From contig JACOVV010000185.1 of the NCBI GenBank assembly GCA_016177145.1, positions 1 to 5,564 of the forward strand: DNA of 5,564 nucleotides. Reading direction: 5' to 3'. The notes below the pieces were generated by a model that made no database searches, had not been told where the DNA came from, and saw only the letters and a program-made list of their open reading frames with translations. Positions within the stretch are counted from its first letter, which is position 1, and each line of letters opens with the position of its first letter. Shown here one piece after another: positions 1 through 5,085 of this stretch. Both the position numbers and the translations under genes were made by a program. This DNA comes from Candidatus Omnitrophota bacterium (lineage in GTDB: Bacteria; Omnitrophota; Gorgyraeia; JACOVV01).

Positions 1-29
1 GTAGGGGCGGGTTTGAAACCCGCCCCTAC
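1..29. repeat. Palindromic repeat A (GTAGGGG-ended), inside pyrK
   Basis: This is a perfect inverted repeat with 14-base arms (GTAGGGGCGGGTTT and its complement) around one central G. Both ends carry the 7-mer GTAGGGG/CCCCTAC, which occurs seven times in the first 427 bases. It is translated in frame as part of pyrK (VGAGLKPAP). A two-base GG joins it to repeat B. It resembles the small non-coding palindromic elements (REP or MITE-like) scattered through some bacterial genomes; the mobilising enzyme is not in the window. Confidence 0.9.
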
Positions 30-309
30 GGTGGGCAGGCCCTCGGCTTCGCCGAGAGGCGAGCACAGGGGCCTGCCCCTACGGCCCTACCTCTATGCCT
101 GCGGCCCTGAGCCCATGTTGAAGGCGGTGGCAAAAGTCGCGAAGGAATTACGGCTGGAGGGGGAGGTCTCCATGGAAGCGCCGATGGCGTGCGGGTTCGG
201 GATTTGCGTCGGGTGCGCGGTGCCGGTGGCGGGCGGGAAATATAAATTGTGTTGCTATGATGGGACGGTGTTTCCAATCAATGAGATTGATTGGAATCGG
301 ATTCATTAA
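1..309 (+). CDS. pyrK: Dihydroorotate dehydrogenase B electron-transfer subunit PyrK, C-terminal part (5' end outside window)
   Basis: PyrK passes electrons from PyrD-bound FMN through its FAD and [2Fe-2S] cluster to NAD+, as part of the cytosolic PyrD-PyrK complex. What is seen: from codon 30 the frame reads YLYACGPEPML, the conserved end of the NAD-binding part. It then reads MACGFGICVGCAVPV and LCCYDGTVF, giving the C-x4-C-x2-C...C ligand pattern of the PyrK iron-sulfur domain, and ends at TAA 307-309. The native part is about 73 residues; whole PyrK proteins are usually about 250-280. The frame is open to base 1, so I treat it as a partial gene rather than one starting at TTG 13. Codons 1-29 are repeat DNA (bases 1-82 plus a few) read in frame as a Pro/Gly/Arg-rich peptide. 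This falls just before the YACGP strand, where family members have a variable surface segment. pyrD follows on the same strand after a block of repeats. Whether the N-terminal half is intact upstream cannot be seen. Confidence 0.88.
   Translation, partial: VGAGLKPAPTVGRPSASPRGEHRGLPLRPYLYACGPEPMLKAVAKVAKELRLEGEVSMEAPMACGFGICVGCAVPVAGGKYKLCCYDGTVFPINEIDWNRIH
31..82. repeat. Palindromic repeat B, one-sided GTAGGGG type, inside pyrK
   Basis: The outer stem pairs GGGCAGGCCC (33-42) with GGGCCTGCCC (69-78). An inner hairpin pairs CTCGGC (42-47) with GCCGAG (51-56) around a TTC loop. The right end is CCCCTAC, but the left end lacks the matching GTAGGGG, so the element is asymmetric. Bases 38-66 are the exact reverse complement of 326-354 in repeat C. 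The element is translated in frame within pyrK. Confidence 0.85.
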
Positions 310-310
310 C

Positions 311-360
311 GTAGGGGTGGGCCTCGTGCTCGCCTCTCGGCGAAGCCGAGGGCCCGCCCT
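311..360. repeat. Palindromic repeat C, inverted copy of repeat B
   Basis: It starts with GTAGGGG two bases after the pyrK stop codon. Bases 326-354 match 38-66 exactly in reverse complement (29 of 29). The outer stem pairs 315-323 with 351-359 with one T/G pair, and the inner hairpin pairs 336-341 with 345-350 around GAA. The right end lacks CCCCTAC, as expected for a flipped copy of B. Confidence 0.85.
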
Positions 361-370
361 GATACGACGT

Positions 371-398
371 GTAGGGGCACATTGCAATGTGCCCCTAC
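371..398. repeat. Palindromic repeat D (perfect 28-base palindrome)
   Basis: This is a perfect palindrome with 14-base arms (GTAGGGGCACATTG and its complement) and no loop. Both ends carry the GTAGGGG/CCCCTAC 7-mer. A GG joins it to repeat E, the same join seen between A and B. It lies between pyrK and pyrD. Confidence 0.9.
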
Positions 399-400
399 GG

Positions 401-427
401 AAGGGCAACCACAAGGGTTGCCCCTAC
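401..427. repeat. Palindromic repeat E, one-sided GTAGGGG type, just upstream of pyrD
   Basis: The stem pairs GGGCAACC (403-410) with GGTTGCCC (416-423) around a five-base loop. The right end is CCCCTAC and the left end (AAGGGC) lacks the matching 7-mer, as in repeat B. It ends 11 bases before the pyrD ATG. The sequence between the stem and the start has no clear ribosome binding site. Confidence 0.8.
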
Positions 428-438
428 ACGTGATAATT

Positions 439-1395
439 ATGAAACCAGATCTCTCAATACAAATCGGCTCCCTAAAACTCAAAAACCCCGTCATGGTCGC
501 CTCGGGGACGTTCGGTTATGGAAAAGAGGCCGAACGTTTCACTGATGTCAGAAAACTCGGCGCTATCGTCGCGAAAACAGTGACTTTAAAGCCGCGCGTC
601 GGCAATCCGCCGCCGCGAATCGCTGAAGTGACCGCCGGGATGCTTAACGCGATTGGCCTCCAGAATGACGGCGTAGACCGCTTCATCGAAGAAAAAATTC
701 CGTATCTAAAGAAATTAGGGATTCCAGTGGTCGTCAGCATTTCCGGTGGTAACAAGGAAGAATGGAGGGAATTGGCTAAAAAATTTGATCGAATCAAAGA
801 AGTTTCAGCCATTGAACTAAATCTCTCTTGTCCAAATATTCACTATTCCCCTCTCCCCCAAAGGGGGAGAGGGCTGGGTGAGGGGGGAGACGGTCTGGAA
901 TGGGCTCAGGATTCGTGGTTGACTGCGCTGGCAGTGAAGAGTGTTCGCCTAGAAACAAAGAAATTAGTCATCGCTAAACTGTCGCCCGAGGTCGTGGATA
1001 TTAAGCCGATCGCGAAGGCGGCCGTCGAAGCAGGGGCCGACGCTATTTCAGTGATGAACACCATCCGCGGAATCGCTATTGATATCGAAAAAAGAAAACC
1101 GGTCTTATCCAATATTACGGGAGGATTGAGCGGCCCGGCGATCAAACCGATCGCTCTCCGGTTAGTATGGCAGGTGGCGCAGGCGGTGAAAGTCCCGGTC
1201 ATCGGCATCGGCGGGATCATGAACTGGAAGGACGCGCTCGAGTTTATGATGGCCGGCGCCACAGCCATTCAAGTGGGGACAGCGAATTACATTAACCCAC
1301 GAGTGACAGTGGAAATTATCGAAGGGATCGATCAATATCTAAAAGAGCAAGAGATCCAGAATATTCGGCAATTAATAGGAGCCGCGCGGCGATGA
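439..1395 (+). CDS. pyrD: Dihydroorotate dehydrogenase, class 1B catalytic subunit PyrD
   Basis: PyrD oxidises dihydroorotate to orotate with FMN, the fourth step of UMP synthesis. The class 1B form works with PyrK, whose gene end lies just upstream. In the 318-residue protein the FMN/substrate segments are recognisable: VASGTFGYG near the N-terminus, KTVTLKPRVGNPPPR, GMLNAIGLQNDG, SISGGN, LNLSCPN with the catalytic Cys131, AKLSPEV with Lys180, SVMNT, and the C-terminal IGIGGI and AIQVGTANY phosphate-binding motifs. Residues from about 136 to 149 (YSPLPQRGRGLGEG) come from a hairpin repeat inserted in frame. The Cys-to-Lys spacing of 49 is about 14 longer than the roughly 35 I recall for Bacillus PyrD. 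I chose ATG 439 because family homology starts at MKPDLSIQIG; an upstream TTG at 382 lies inside repeat D. No Shine-Dalgarno sequence is evident. The stop overlaps the pyrF start (ATGA). Confidence 0.95.
   Translation: MKPDLSIQIGSLKLKNPVMVASGTFGYGKEAERFTDVRKLGAIVAKTVTLKPRVGNPPPRIAEVTAGMLNAIGLQNDGVDRFIEEKIPYLKKLGIPVVVSISGGNKEEWRELAKKFDRIKEVSAIELNLSCPNIHYSPLPQRGRGLGEGGDGLEWAQDSWLTALAVKSVRLETKKLVIAKLSPEVVDIKPIAKAAVEAGADAISVMNTIRGIAIDIEKRKPVLSNITGGLSGPAIKPIALRLVWQVAQAVKVPVIGIGGIMNWKDALEFMMAGATAIQVGTANYINPRVTVEIIEGIDQYLKEQEIQNIRQLIGAARR
848..887. repeat. CCCTCTCCC-type hairpin repeat inserted in frame in pyrD
   Basis: CCCTCTCCCCC (849-859) and GGGGGAGAGGG (863-873) form a perfect 11-base inverted repeat around AAA. 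A tail CTGGGTGAGGGG follows from 874. This is a widespread small repeat type in bacterial genomes and belongs to a different family from repeats A-E. It encodes about 14 residues of PyrD and keeps the frame, which fits a 42-base net addition (about 844-885). Confidence 0.88.
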
Positions 1396-2108
1396 CAAAA
1401 TCGCGAGATCCGCTTATTCTGGCGCTCGATCTCCCCACCCTGCGCCAAGCCGCGGAGTGGGTTGACCGTCTTTATCCGGAAATCCAGCAATTCAAAATCG
1501 GCAGTCAGCTTTTTACTGCCGAAGGCCCCAAGGTCGTGGAGATGGTTCACAAAAAAGGAGGAAGAGTTTTCCTCGATCTCAAATGGCATGACATCCCTAA
1601 CACCGTCGCCAATGCCTGCCGCGAGGCGGTGAAGATGGGGGTTTGGATGTGCAACGTCCACGCGTTCGGCGGCGCCGATATGCTCAAGGCGGCCCAGGAG
1701 GCCGTTGAGGACGAAAGCCGGCGGCAAAAGGAGAGAGTCCCCAGTTTAATCGCGGTGACGGTCCTGACCAGCATGGACCCGCCGGCCCTTAGAGAAGTCG
1801 GCATTGTGAAAGAGATCCAACAGACCGTGCGGGATTTGGCAAAACTGGCGCAGAAGTCCGGTCTGGACGGCGTAGTCTGTTCCGGGCATGAACTTCAGGA
1901 TGTCCGTTCCGCCTGCGGGGACAAATTCATTACGGTTGTCCCCGGCATTCAAAATCCATTTGAGCCCGTGGCGCAAAAAGATCAAAAGCGGACACTCACC
2001 CCCAGACAAGCCATTGCCAACGGGGCCGATTATATCGTCATGGGGCGAAGTATTCTTAACGCGTCCGACCCCGTTCAGTTAGTTCGGCGAATCCGCGATG
2101 ACCATTAG
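1392..2108 (+). CDS. pyrF: Orotidine-5'-phosphate decarboxylase PyrF
   Basis: PyrF decarboxylates orotidine 5'-monophosphate to UMP, the last step of the pathway, in the cytosol. The 238-residue product has the usual bacterial length and TIM-barrel motifs. These are LALDLP with Asp13, FKIGSQLF with Lys35, the signature LDLKWHDIPNTV with Asp62, Lys64 and Asp67 forming the charged catalytic network, VVPGIQ (182-187), and the phosphate-gripping YIVMGRSI (214-221). Trp65 stands where most members have Phe or another hydrophobic residue in DLKFHD, and I expect this to be tolerated. The ATG overlaps the pyrD stop by four bases, so translation is probably coupled. The 3' end overlaps the next gene by 11 bases. 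No repeat insertion is seen in this gene, unlike pyrK and pyrD. Confidence 0.96.
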   Translation: MTKSRDPLILALDLPTLRQAAEWVDRLYPEIQQFKIGSQLFTAEGPKVVEMVHKKGGRVFLDLKWHDIPNTVANACREAVKMGVWMCNVHAFGGADMLKAAQEAVEDESRRQKERVPSLIAVTVLTSMDPPALREVGIVKEIQQTVRDLAKLAQKSGLDGVVCSGHELQDVRSACGDKFITVVPGIQNPFEPVAQKDQKRTLTPRQAIANGADYIVMGRSILNASDPVQLVRRIRDDH

Positions 2109-2718
2109 AAATTTGACCCGTCAAGACCAGGCCGAAGTTATCCGCATTCACTGCAGGAATCTCCCCGAAAGCCCTTTTGTCCAGATGGGGGAGGAATTCT
2201 TAAGCGAGATTTATTACCCAACGCTGCTGAAGGACAAAAATACTTTTTGTCTCGGCTGCGAATGGGAAGGAAAGATCGCCGGTTTCATCTGCGGGACCGT
2301 AAATGCTTTGGCCCTTTCTCGGAAATTGGTGACATCTAATCTTTTTATATGGCCGACGGTCATAGGCAAAATTCTATCACGGGACCCGCGAAGAATCGGA
2401 TTTTTTCTGAAATTGATCCGGTTCGCGTTTGAGAAATCGCCGGCAGAAGCAAAGAATATCCAGCCGCAATTACTCTCCTTCGCCATTGATGAGGAATTCC
2501 GCTCCGCGGAGTTTTTCAGGAAACATTCGGTCAAAATCGCCAACGAGATTTTTCACGCCGCGGTCACGGAATTAAAACAACACGGAGTTACAAAATTCAA
2601 AGTAATCACCGATAGGAAAAACATCGCCAATATCTTTTATCGGAATATGGGGATGAAAATGGCCGCCGCTAACGATCCAAAAAGTGAATATTGTCTTTAC
2701 ATCGGGGATACCGGCTAA
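2098..2718 (+). CDS. GNAT-fold N-acetyltransferase-like protein, divergent
   Basis: The 206-residue protein begins MTIRNLTRQDQAEVIRIH, the usual first strand and helix of a GNAT acetyltransferase. It has strand EGKIAGFICGTV (57-68), a helical middle (about 80-115), strand QLLSFAIDEEF (124-134), and a C-terminal NIANIFYRNMGMK (175-187) that matches the motif B pattern of N..A..FY..GF. GNAT enzymes move an acetyl group from acetyl-CoA to an amine. The acetyl-CoA pyrophosphate loop (Q/R-x-x-G-x-G/A), expected after residue 134, is not recognisable: the sequence is FRSAEFFRKHSVKIANEI. The protein may therefore be catalytically altered or bind another ligand. The ATG lies within the end of pyrF (11-base overlap) and the stop overlaps the next start by one base, so the gene is very likely co-transcribed. 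The substrate cannot be inferred. Confidence 0.7.
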   Translation: MTIRNLTRQDQAEVIRIHCRNLPESPFVQMGEEFLSEIYYPTLLKDKNTFCLGCEWEGKIAGFICGTVNALALSRKLVTSNLFIWPTVIGKILSRDPRRIGFFLKLIRFAFEKSPAEAKNIQPQLLSFAIDEEFRSAEFFRKHSVKIANEIFHAAVTELKQHGVTKFKVITDRKNIANIFYRNMGMKMAAANDPKSEYCLYIGDTG

Positions 2719-3716
2719 TGCCGCTTATCCCAAGATCGTCCTACAACGCCCCTGTTTTTCTAGCCAATGGCCACTTGCAGTCCACCCTGCCGACGCTGTT
2801 TCGCCGGGTGAGTGGAATCCGGTATCAGAGGCAGAGGATGACTACTCCGGATCAAGATTTCCTCGATCTAGACTGGTCACGGATTGGTTCAAAGAGATTG
2901 GCGATTCTTTCCCACGGGCTTGAGGGGAGTTCCCAAAGCCATTACGTTTTGGGAATGGTCCGGGCATTGAACCGGAGCGGGTGGGATGCCCTTGCCTGGA
3001 ATTTCCGCGGGTGCAGCGGCGAGACCAACAGAACCGTCCGGTTTTATCACAGTGGCGCGACCGAAGATTTGCAGGTGGTCATTTCCGAAGCGACAGCGCG
3101 GGCGGCCTATTCAGAAATGGCCCTGGTCGGTTTTAGTCTCGGAGGGAACCTCACGTTAAAATATTTAGGCGAACAAGGAGAGAAAATCCATCCACGCATT
3201 AAAAGAACAGTCACTTTTTCAGTCCCCTGTGACTTGGCCGCCAGCGTTGGAGAACTGGCAAAACCGGCAAATCGAATTTACATGAAACGGTTTTTAGTCG
3301 TGCTCCATCAGAAGATCAAAGCAAAAATGAAGGTGGTGCCGGGACAAATCAATGATGACGGCTACCAACAGATGAAGGATTTTAAAGATTTTGACAACCG
3401 CTACACCGCGCCGCTCCATGGCTTCAAAGACGCTAACGATTATTGGCAGAAATGCAGTTGTAAATCTTTCCTAAAAGCGATCACGATTCCCACGCTCATC
3501 GTCAACGCTAAAGACGACCCATTCCTGGCCCCCTCCTGTTATCCCGTCGAAGAAGCCAACGCCAATCCCCATCTTTCCCTGGAAATTCCCGATTCCGGCG
3601 GGCACATGGGATTTATGTCTCTGGACCACGGCGGCCAATACTGGTCGGAGCGGCGTGCGGTGGAGTTTCTTAGTCCCTCCTATCCTTTTCTTGACAAACC
3701 ATCCGCAACAAGGTAA
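2718..3716 (+). CDS. YheT-like alpha/beta hydrolase (COG0429 type)
   Basis: The 332-residue protein starts MPLIPRSSYNAPVFLANGHLQST, the typical opening of YheT-family hydrolases, whose members often keep a FxxNGHLQT segment. The alpha/beta-hydrolase core follows. It has the oxyanion-side ILSHGLEGSS (63-72), WNFRGCSGE (94-102), nucleophile elbow VGFSLGGN with Ser140, the acid in NAKDDPF (Asp267 most likely), and GGHMGF with His296. The triad is complete, so it should be an active esterase or related hydrolase. Family substrates are poorly known, with esters or lipids suggested. I chose ATG 2718 because it sits on the TAATG junction with the GNAT stop and matches the family N-terminus; ATG 2691 would add nine unconserved residues. 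A GGGG run at 2704-2707 could serve as a weak ribosome binding site. There is no clear terminator after the gene. Confidence 0.88.
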   Translation: MPLIPRSSYNAPVFLANGHLQSTLPTLFRRVSGIRYQRQRMTTPDQDFLDLDWSRIGSKRLAILSHGLEGSSQSHYVLGMVRALNRSGWDALAWNFRGCSGETNRTVRFYHSGATEDLQVVISEATARAAYSEMALVGFSLGGNLTLKYLGEQGEKIHPRIKRTVTFSVPCDLAASVGELAKPANRIYMKRFLVVLHQKIKAKMKVVPGQINDDGYQQMKDFKDFDNRYTAPLHGFKDANDYWQKCSCKSFLKAITIPTLIVNAKDDPFLAPSCYPVEEANANPHLSLEIPDSGGHMGFMSLDHGGQYWSERRAVEFLSPSYPFLDKPSATR

Positions 3717-3719
3717 GCT
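3691..3719 (+). promoter_or_regulatory. Candidate promoter for the downstream three-gene module
   Basis: TTGACA (3691-3696) is a perfect sigma70-type -35 box and lies in the last codons of the hydrolase gene. At the standard 17-base spacing the -10 position reads TAAGCT (3714-3719), a poor match with three of six consensus bases. The location is right for a module transcribed apart from the pyr operon, but the evidence is the -35 box and position only. Confidence 0.35.
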
Positions 3720-3720
3720 A

Positions 3721-3735
3721 ATAACTAATAGTTAT
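3721..3735. promoter_or_regulatory. 15-base palindrome, candidate operator
   Basis: ATAACTA and TAGTTAT form a perfect 7-base inverted repeat around a single A. It lies in the only intergenic gap of this region, 17 bases before the start of the first module gene and just after the candidate promoter. The size and position fit an operator for the XRE-type DNA-binding protein two genes in, since antitoxins of this kind commonly repress their own operon. The site is AT-rich and could be a chance palindrome. Confidence 0.45.
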
Positions 3736-3752
3736 ACGCCCATAAGGAATCA

Positions 3753-4205
3753 ATGGCTATCCCAGAATTCGATTCTAAAGGTCTTTTGCCGGAAGGTGTT
3801 TACCCTTGTAATGAAAAAGAGTTTTTGAGTCATTTTGGATTTAATGTTGATCGCAGACAGCTCATAGTGCAAGGACTCTTTCGAGTCACTCGGTATTTGG
3901 TAAAGCGTCAAGTAAAGCAAATTTTCATCGGCGGCAGTGTGATCACGAAAAAACCATTCCCTGCGGATATTGATGCTTATGTTGTTTTAGAATGGAGAAA
4001 CCCGCTGTTCGCTGAAATCATCCTGAATCGAGAAGAGTGGCGAAAGATTTATTCTGTTGATTTAAACGCGGCACAGCCGGGCGAAGGCCCTTTAAGTGAA
4101 ATGGAGTGGCGAGACTTCTTTACAAAAGCAAGGGGAGGAGAATCTGTAAGAGGAATTATCCAACTGAAGCTGGGAGGCGATTGCTATGTTTCAGATCAAG
4201 AGTGA
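3753..4205 (+). CDS. MNT-like nucleotidyltransferase-fold protein, DUF6932 type; probable toxin-antitoxin component
   Basis: The 150-residue protein starts IPEFDSKGLLPEGVYPCNEKEFLSHFGFN, the N-terminal signature I associate with DUF6932-type proteins. RRQLI and a helix follow, then IFIGGSVITKKPFPADIDAYVV (58-78). The GS-x9-D-x-D pattern (Ser62, Asp72, Asp74) is the metal and nucleotide-binding motif of the polymerase-beta/MNT nucleotidyltransferase fold. A final strand GIIQLKL (134-140) lacks an obvious third carboxylate, so catalytic competence is uncertain. Well-studied MNT proteins act as antitoxins that AMPylate HEPN toxins, while other nucleotidyltransferase-fold proteins are toxins. Here a HEPN-like gene lies two genes downstream. 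AAGGA (3744-3748) gives a ribosome binding site four bases before ATG 3753. The gene overlaps the next one by 20 bases. The family call is fairly firm and the role is inference. Confidence 0.75.
   Translation: MAIPEFDSKGLLPEGVYPCNEKEFLSHFGFNVDRRQLIVQGLFRVTRYLVKRQVKQIFIGGSVITKKPFPADIDAYVVLEWRNPLFAEIILNREEWRKIYSVDLNAAQPGEGPLSEMEWRDFFTKARGGESVRGIIQLKLGGDCYVSDQE
4172..4177 (+). promoter_or_regulatory. Ribosome binding site of the XRE-Panacea gene
   Basis: GGGAGG lies eight bases before ATG 4186, inside the end of the preceding gene. It supports this start despite the 20-base overlap, and points to independent, strong translation of the presumed antitoxin. Confidence 0.7.
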
Positions 4206-5085
4206 AGACCAGAGATTAAAAACGCTCAAAAGAATAGAACAATTTGAACAACAAATCCAGAAGATTCAAAAGGAAGGACCGGCCAGAAAAGCTGAATTGT
4301 TCTCCAAGGCGCTTCAGGGACAAATAGAGGAATTTCGGTATCAGATAGGAGAATTTGATCGCCTAAGGACTAATGGAGTTGGGCCGTTTCAAGGAAACCA
4401 TATCAGCCAAATCGGGCCTTACCTGATCAATGCCCGTATCGCTTCCGGAATGACGCAGGCGGAACTTGCCAAAAAAATCGGCGTTTCACAGCCGATGGTC
4501 TATAAATATGAATTAGACGAATATCAGGGACATAGTTTGGATGTTCTGGCCAAGGTTGCGAAAGCGTTAGGGGTGCGCTTGGATGTTTCAGGATATCAGG
4601 TATCTAAAGCCGCGAAATACGAACCCGGTAAGCTAAAAGGGGCGATTCTATTTTTCTTGAACAGGATTAACAATGTTTATTTAGGAAAAACAAAACTGAT
4701 GAAACTCATCTATTACGCGGACTACGAATGGATACAGAAAAAAAGCGCGCCGCTTACCGGCGATACGTATATCGCTTTGCAGCATGGCCCTGTGCCAAAG
4801 CATTCCGATGACGTATTGGCGGAAATGGAAAAACAGCAATGGATTCAGTGTGCCAAGACGAAGTTTCATGATTACGATCAAAATCGTTACATCGCGTTGG
4901 CCAAGGAAGAGCAAAAATTTTTAACACATGACGAATTGCATCATCTCGAAGAAATTGCCAAACGTTTTGAACATTGGACAGCCACCCAGATGAGCGAATC
5001 CACCCATGAGGAATGGCCATGGCTGACGGCGAGGGTAGGAGAGGAGATTAAGCTTTATGATGCTAGGCAGAATCAATGGAAGTGA
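4186..5085 (+). CDS. XRE-family regulator with C-terminal Panacea/SocA-like (DUF4065) domain; probable antitoxin
   Basis: Three parts are visible in 299 residues. Residues 5-62 form a charged two-helix, coiled-coil-like region (KRIEQFEQQIQKIQ, then QIEEFRYQIGEFDRL) of the kind found before the HTH in some antitoxin-like regulators. Residues 76-137 are an XRE helix-turn-helix (LINARIASGMTQAELAKKIGVSQ, ending LAKVAKALGV). Residues 149-290 match the Panacea pattern: GKTKLMKLIYYADYEWIQK, then TGDTYIALQHGPVPKH, a short winged part, and STHEEWPW near the end. Panacea is known from the SocA proteolytic adaptor/antitoxin and as a promiscuous antitoxin domain that neutralises unrelated toxins. I infer that this protein neutralises one or both neighbours and represses the operon through its HTH, possibly at the 3721-3735 palindrome. 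Its start is set by the GGGAGG at 4172. It overlaps both neighbouring genes, by 20 and 29 bases. Confidence 0.88.
   Translation: MFQIKSEDQRLKTLKRIEQFEQQIQKIQKEGPARKAELFSKALQGQIEEFRYQIGEFDRLRTNGVGPFQGNHISQIGPYLINARIASGMTQAELAKKIGVSQPMVYKYELDEYQGHSLDVLAKVAKALGVRLDVSGYQVSKAAKYEPGKLKGAILFFLNRINNVYLGKTKLMKLIYYADYEWIQKKSAPLTGDTYIALQHGPVPKHSDDVLAEMEKQQWIQCAKTKFHDYDQNRYIALAKEEQKFLTHDELHHLEEIAKRFEHWTATQMSESTHEEWPWLTARVGEEIKLYDARQNQWK
5037..5046 (+). promoter_or_regulatory. Ribosome binding site of the HEPN-like gene
   Basis: AGGAGAGGAG lies in the end of the XRE-Panacea gene, ten bases before ATG 5057 and thirteen before ATG 5060. It is the strongest purine-rich site in this stretch and supports the upstream start of the final gene over the in-frame ATG at 5132. 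Confidence 0.6.

Noticed and set aside
31..360. Composite transposon or IS bounded by inverted repeats B and C
   Set aside because: The DNA between them is the native pyrK 3' end with no transposase, so the repeats look like separate small insertions.
1..427. CRISPR array
   Set aside because: The repeats are few, differ in core and length, are oriented both ways, and lack evenly sized spacers.
432..437. GATAAT as a -10 box for a leaderless pyrD transcript
   Set aside because: It lies two bases before the ATG, and there is no -35-like sequence at proper spacing.
382..438. Upstream TTG start for PyrD adding 19 residues (MQCAPTEGQPQGLPLHVII)
   Set aside because: The extra codons are entirely repeats D and E, the TTG has no ribosome binding site, and PyrD homology starts at ATG 439.
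849..873. Hairpin in pyrD as an intrinsic terminator
   Set aside because: It is G+C-rich but followed by CTGGGTGAGGGG rather than a T run, and the frame continues through it with full PyrD homology after.
906..1804. Antisense open frames opposite pyrD and pyrF
   Set aside because: The plus strand carries clear enzyme motifs throughout, and the minus-strand products show no family features.
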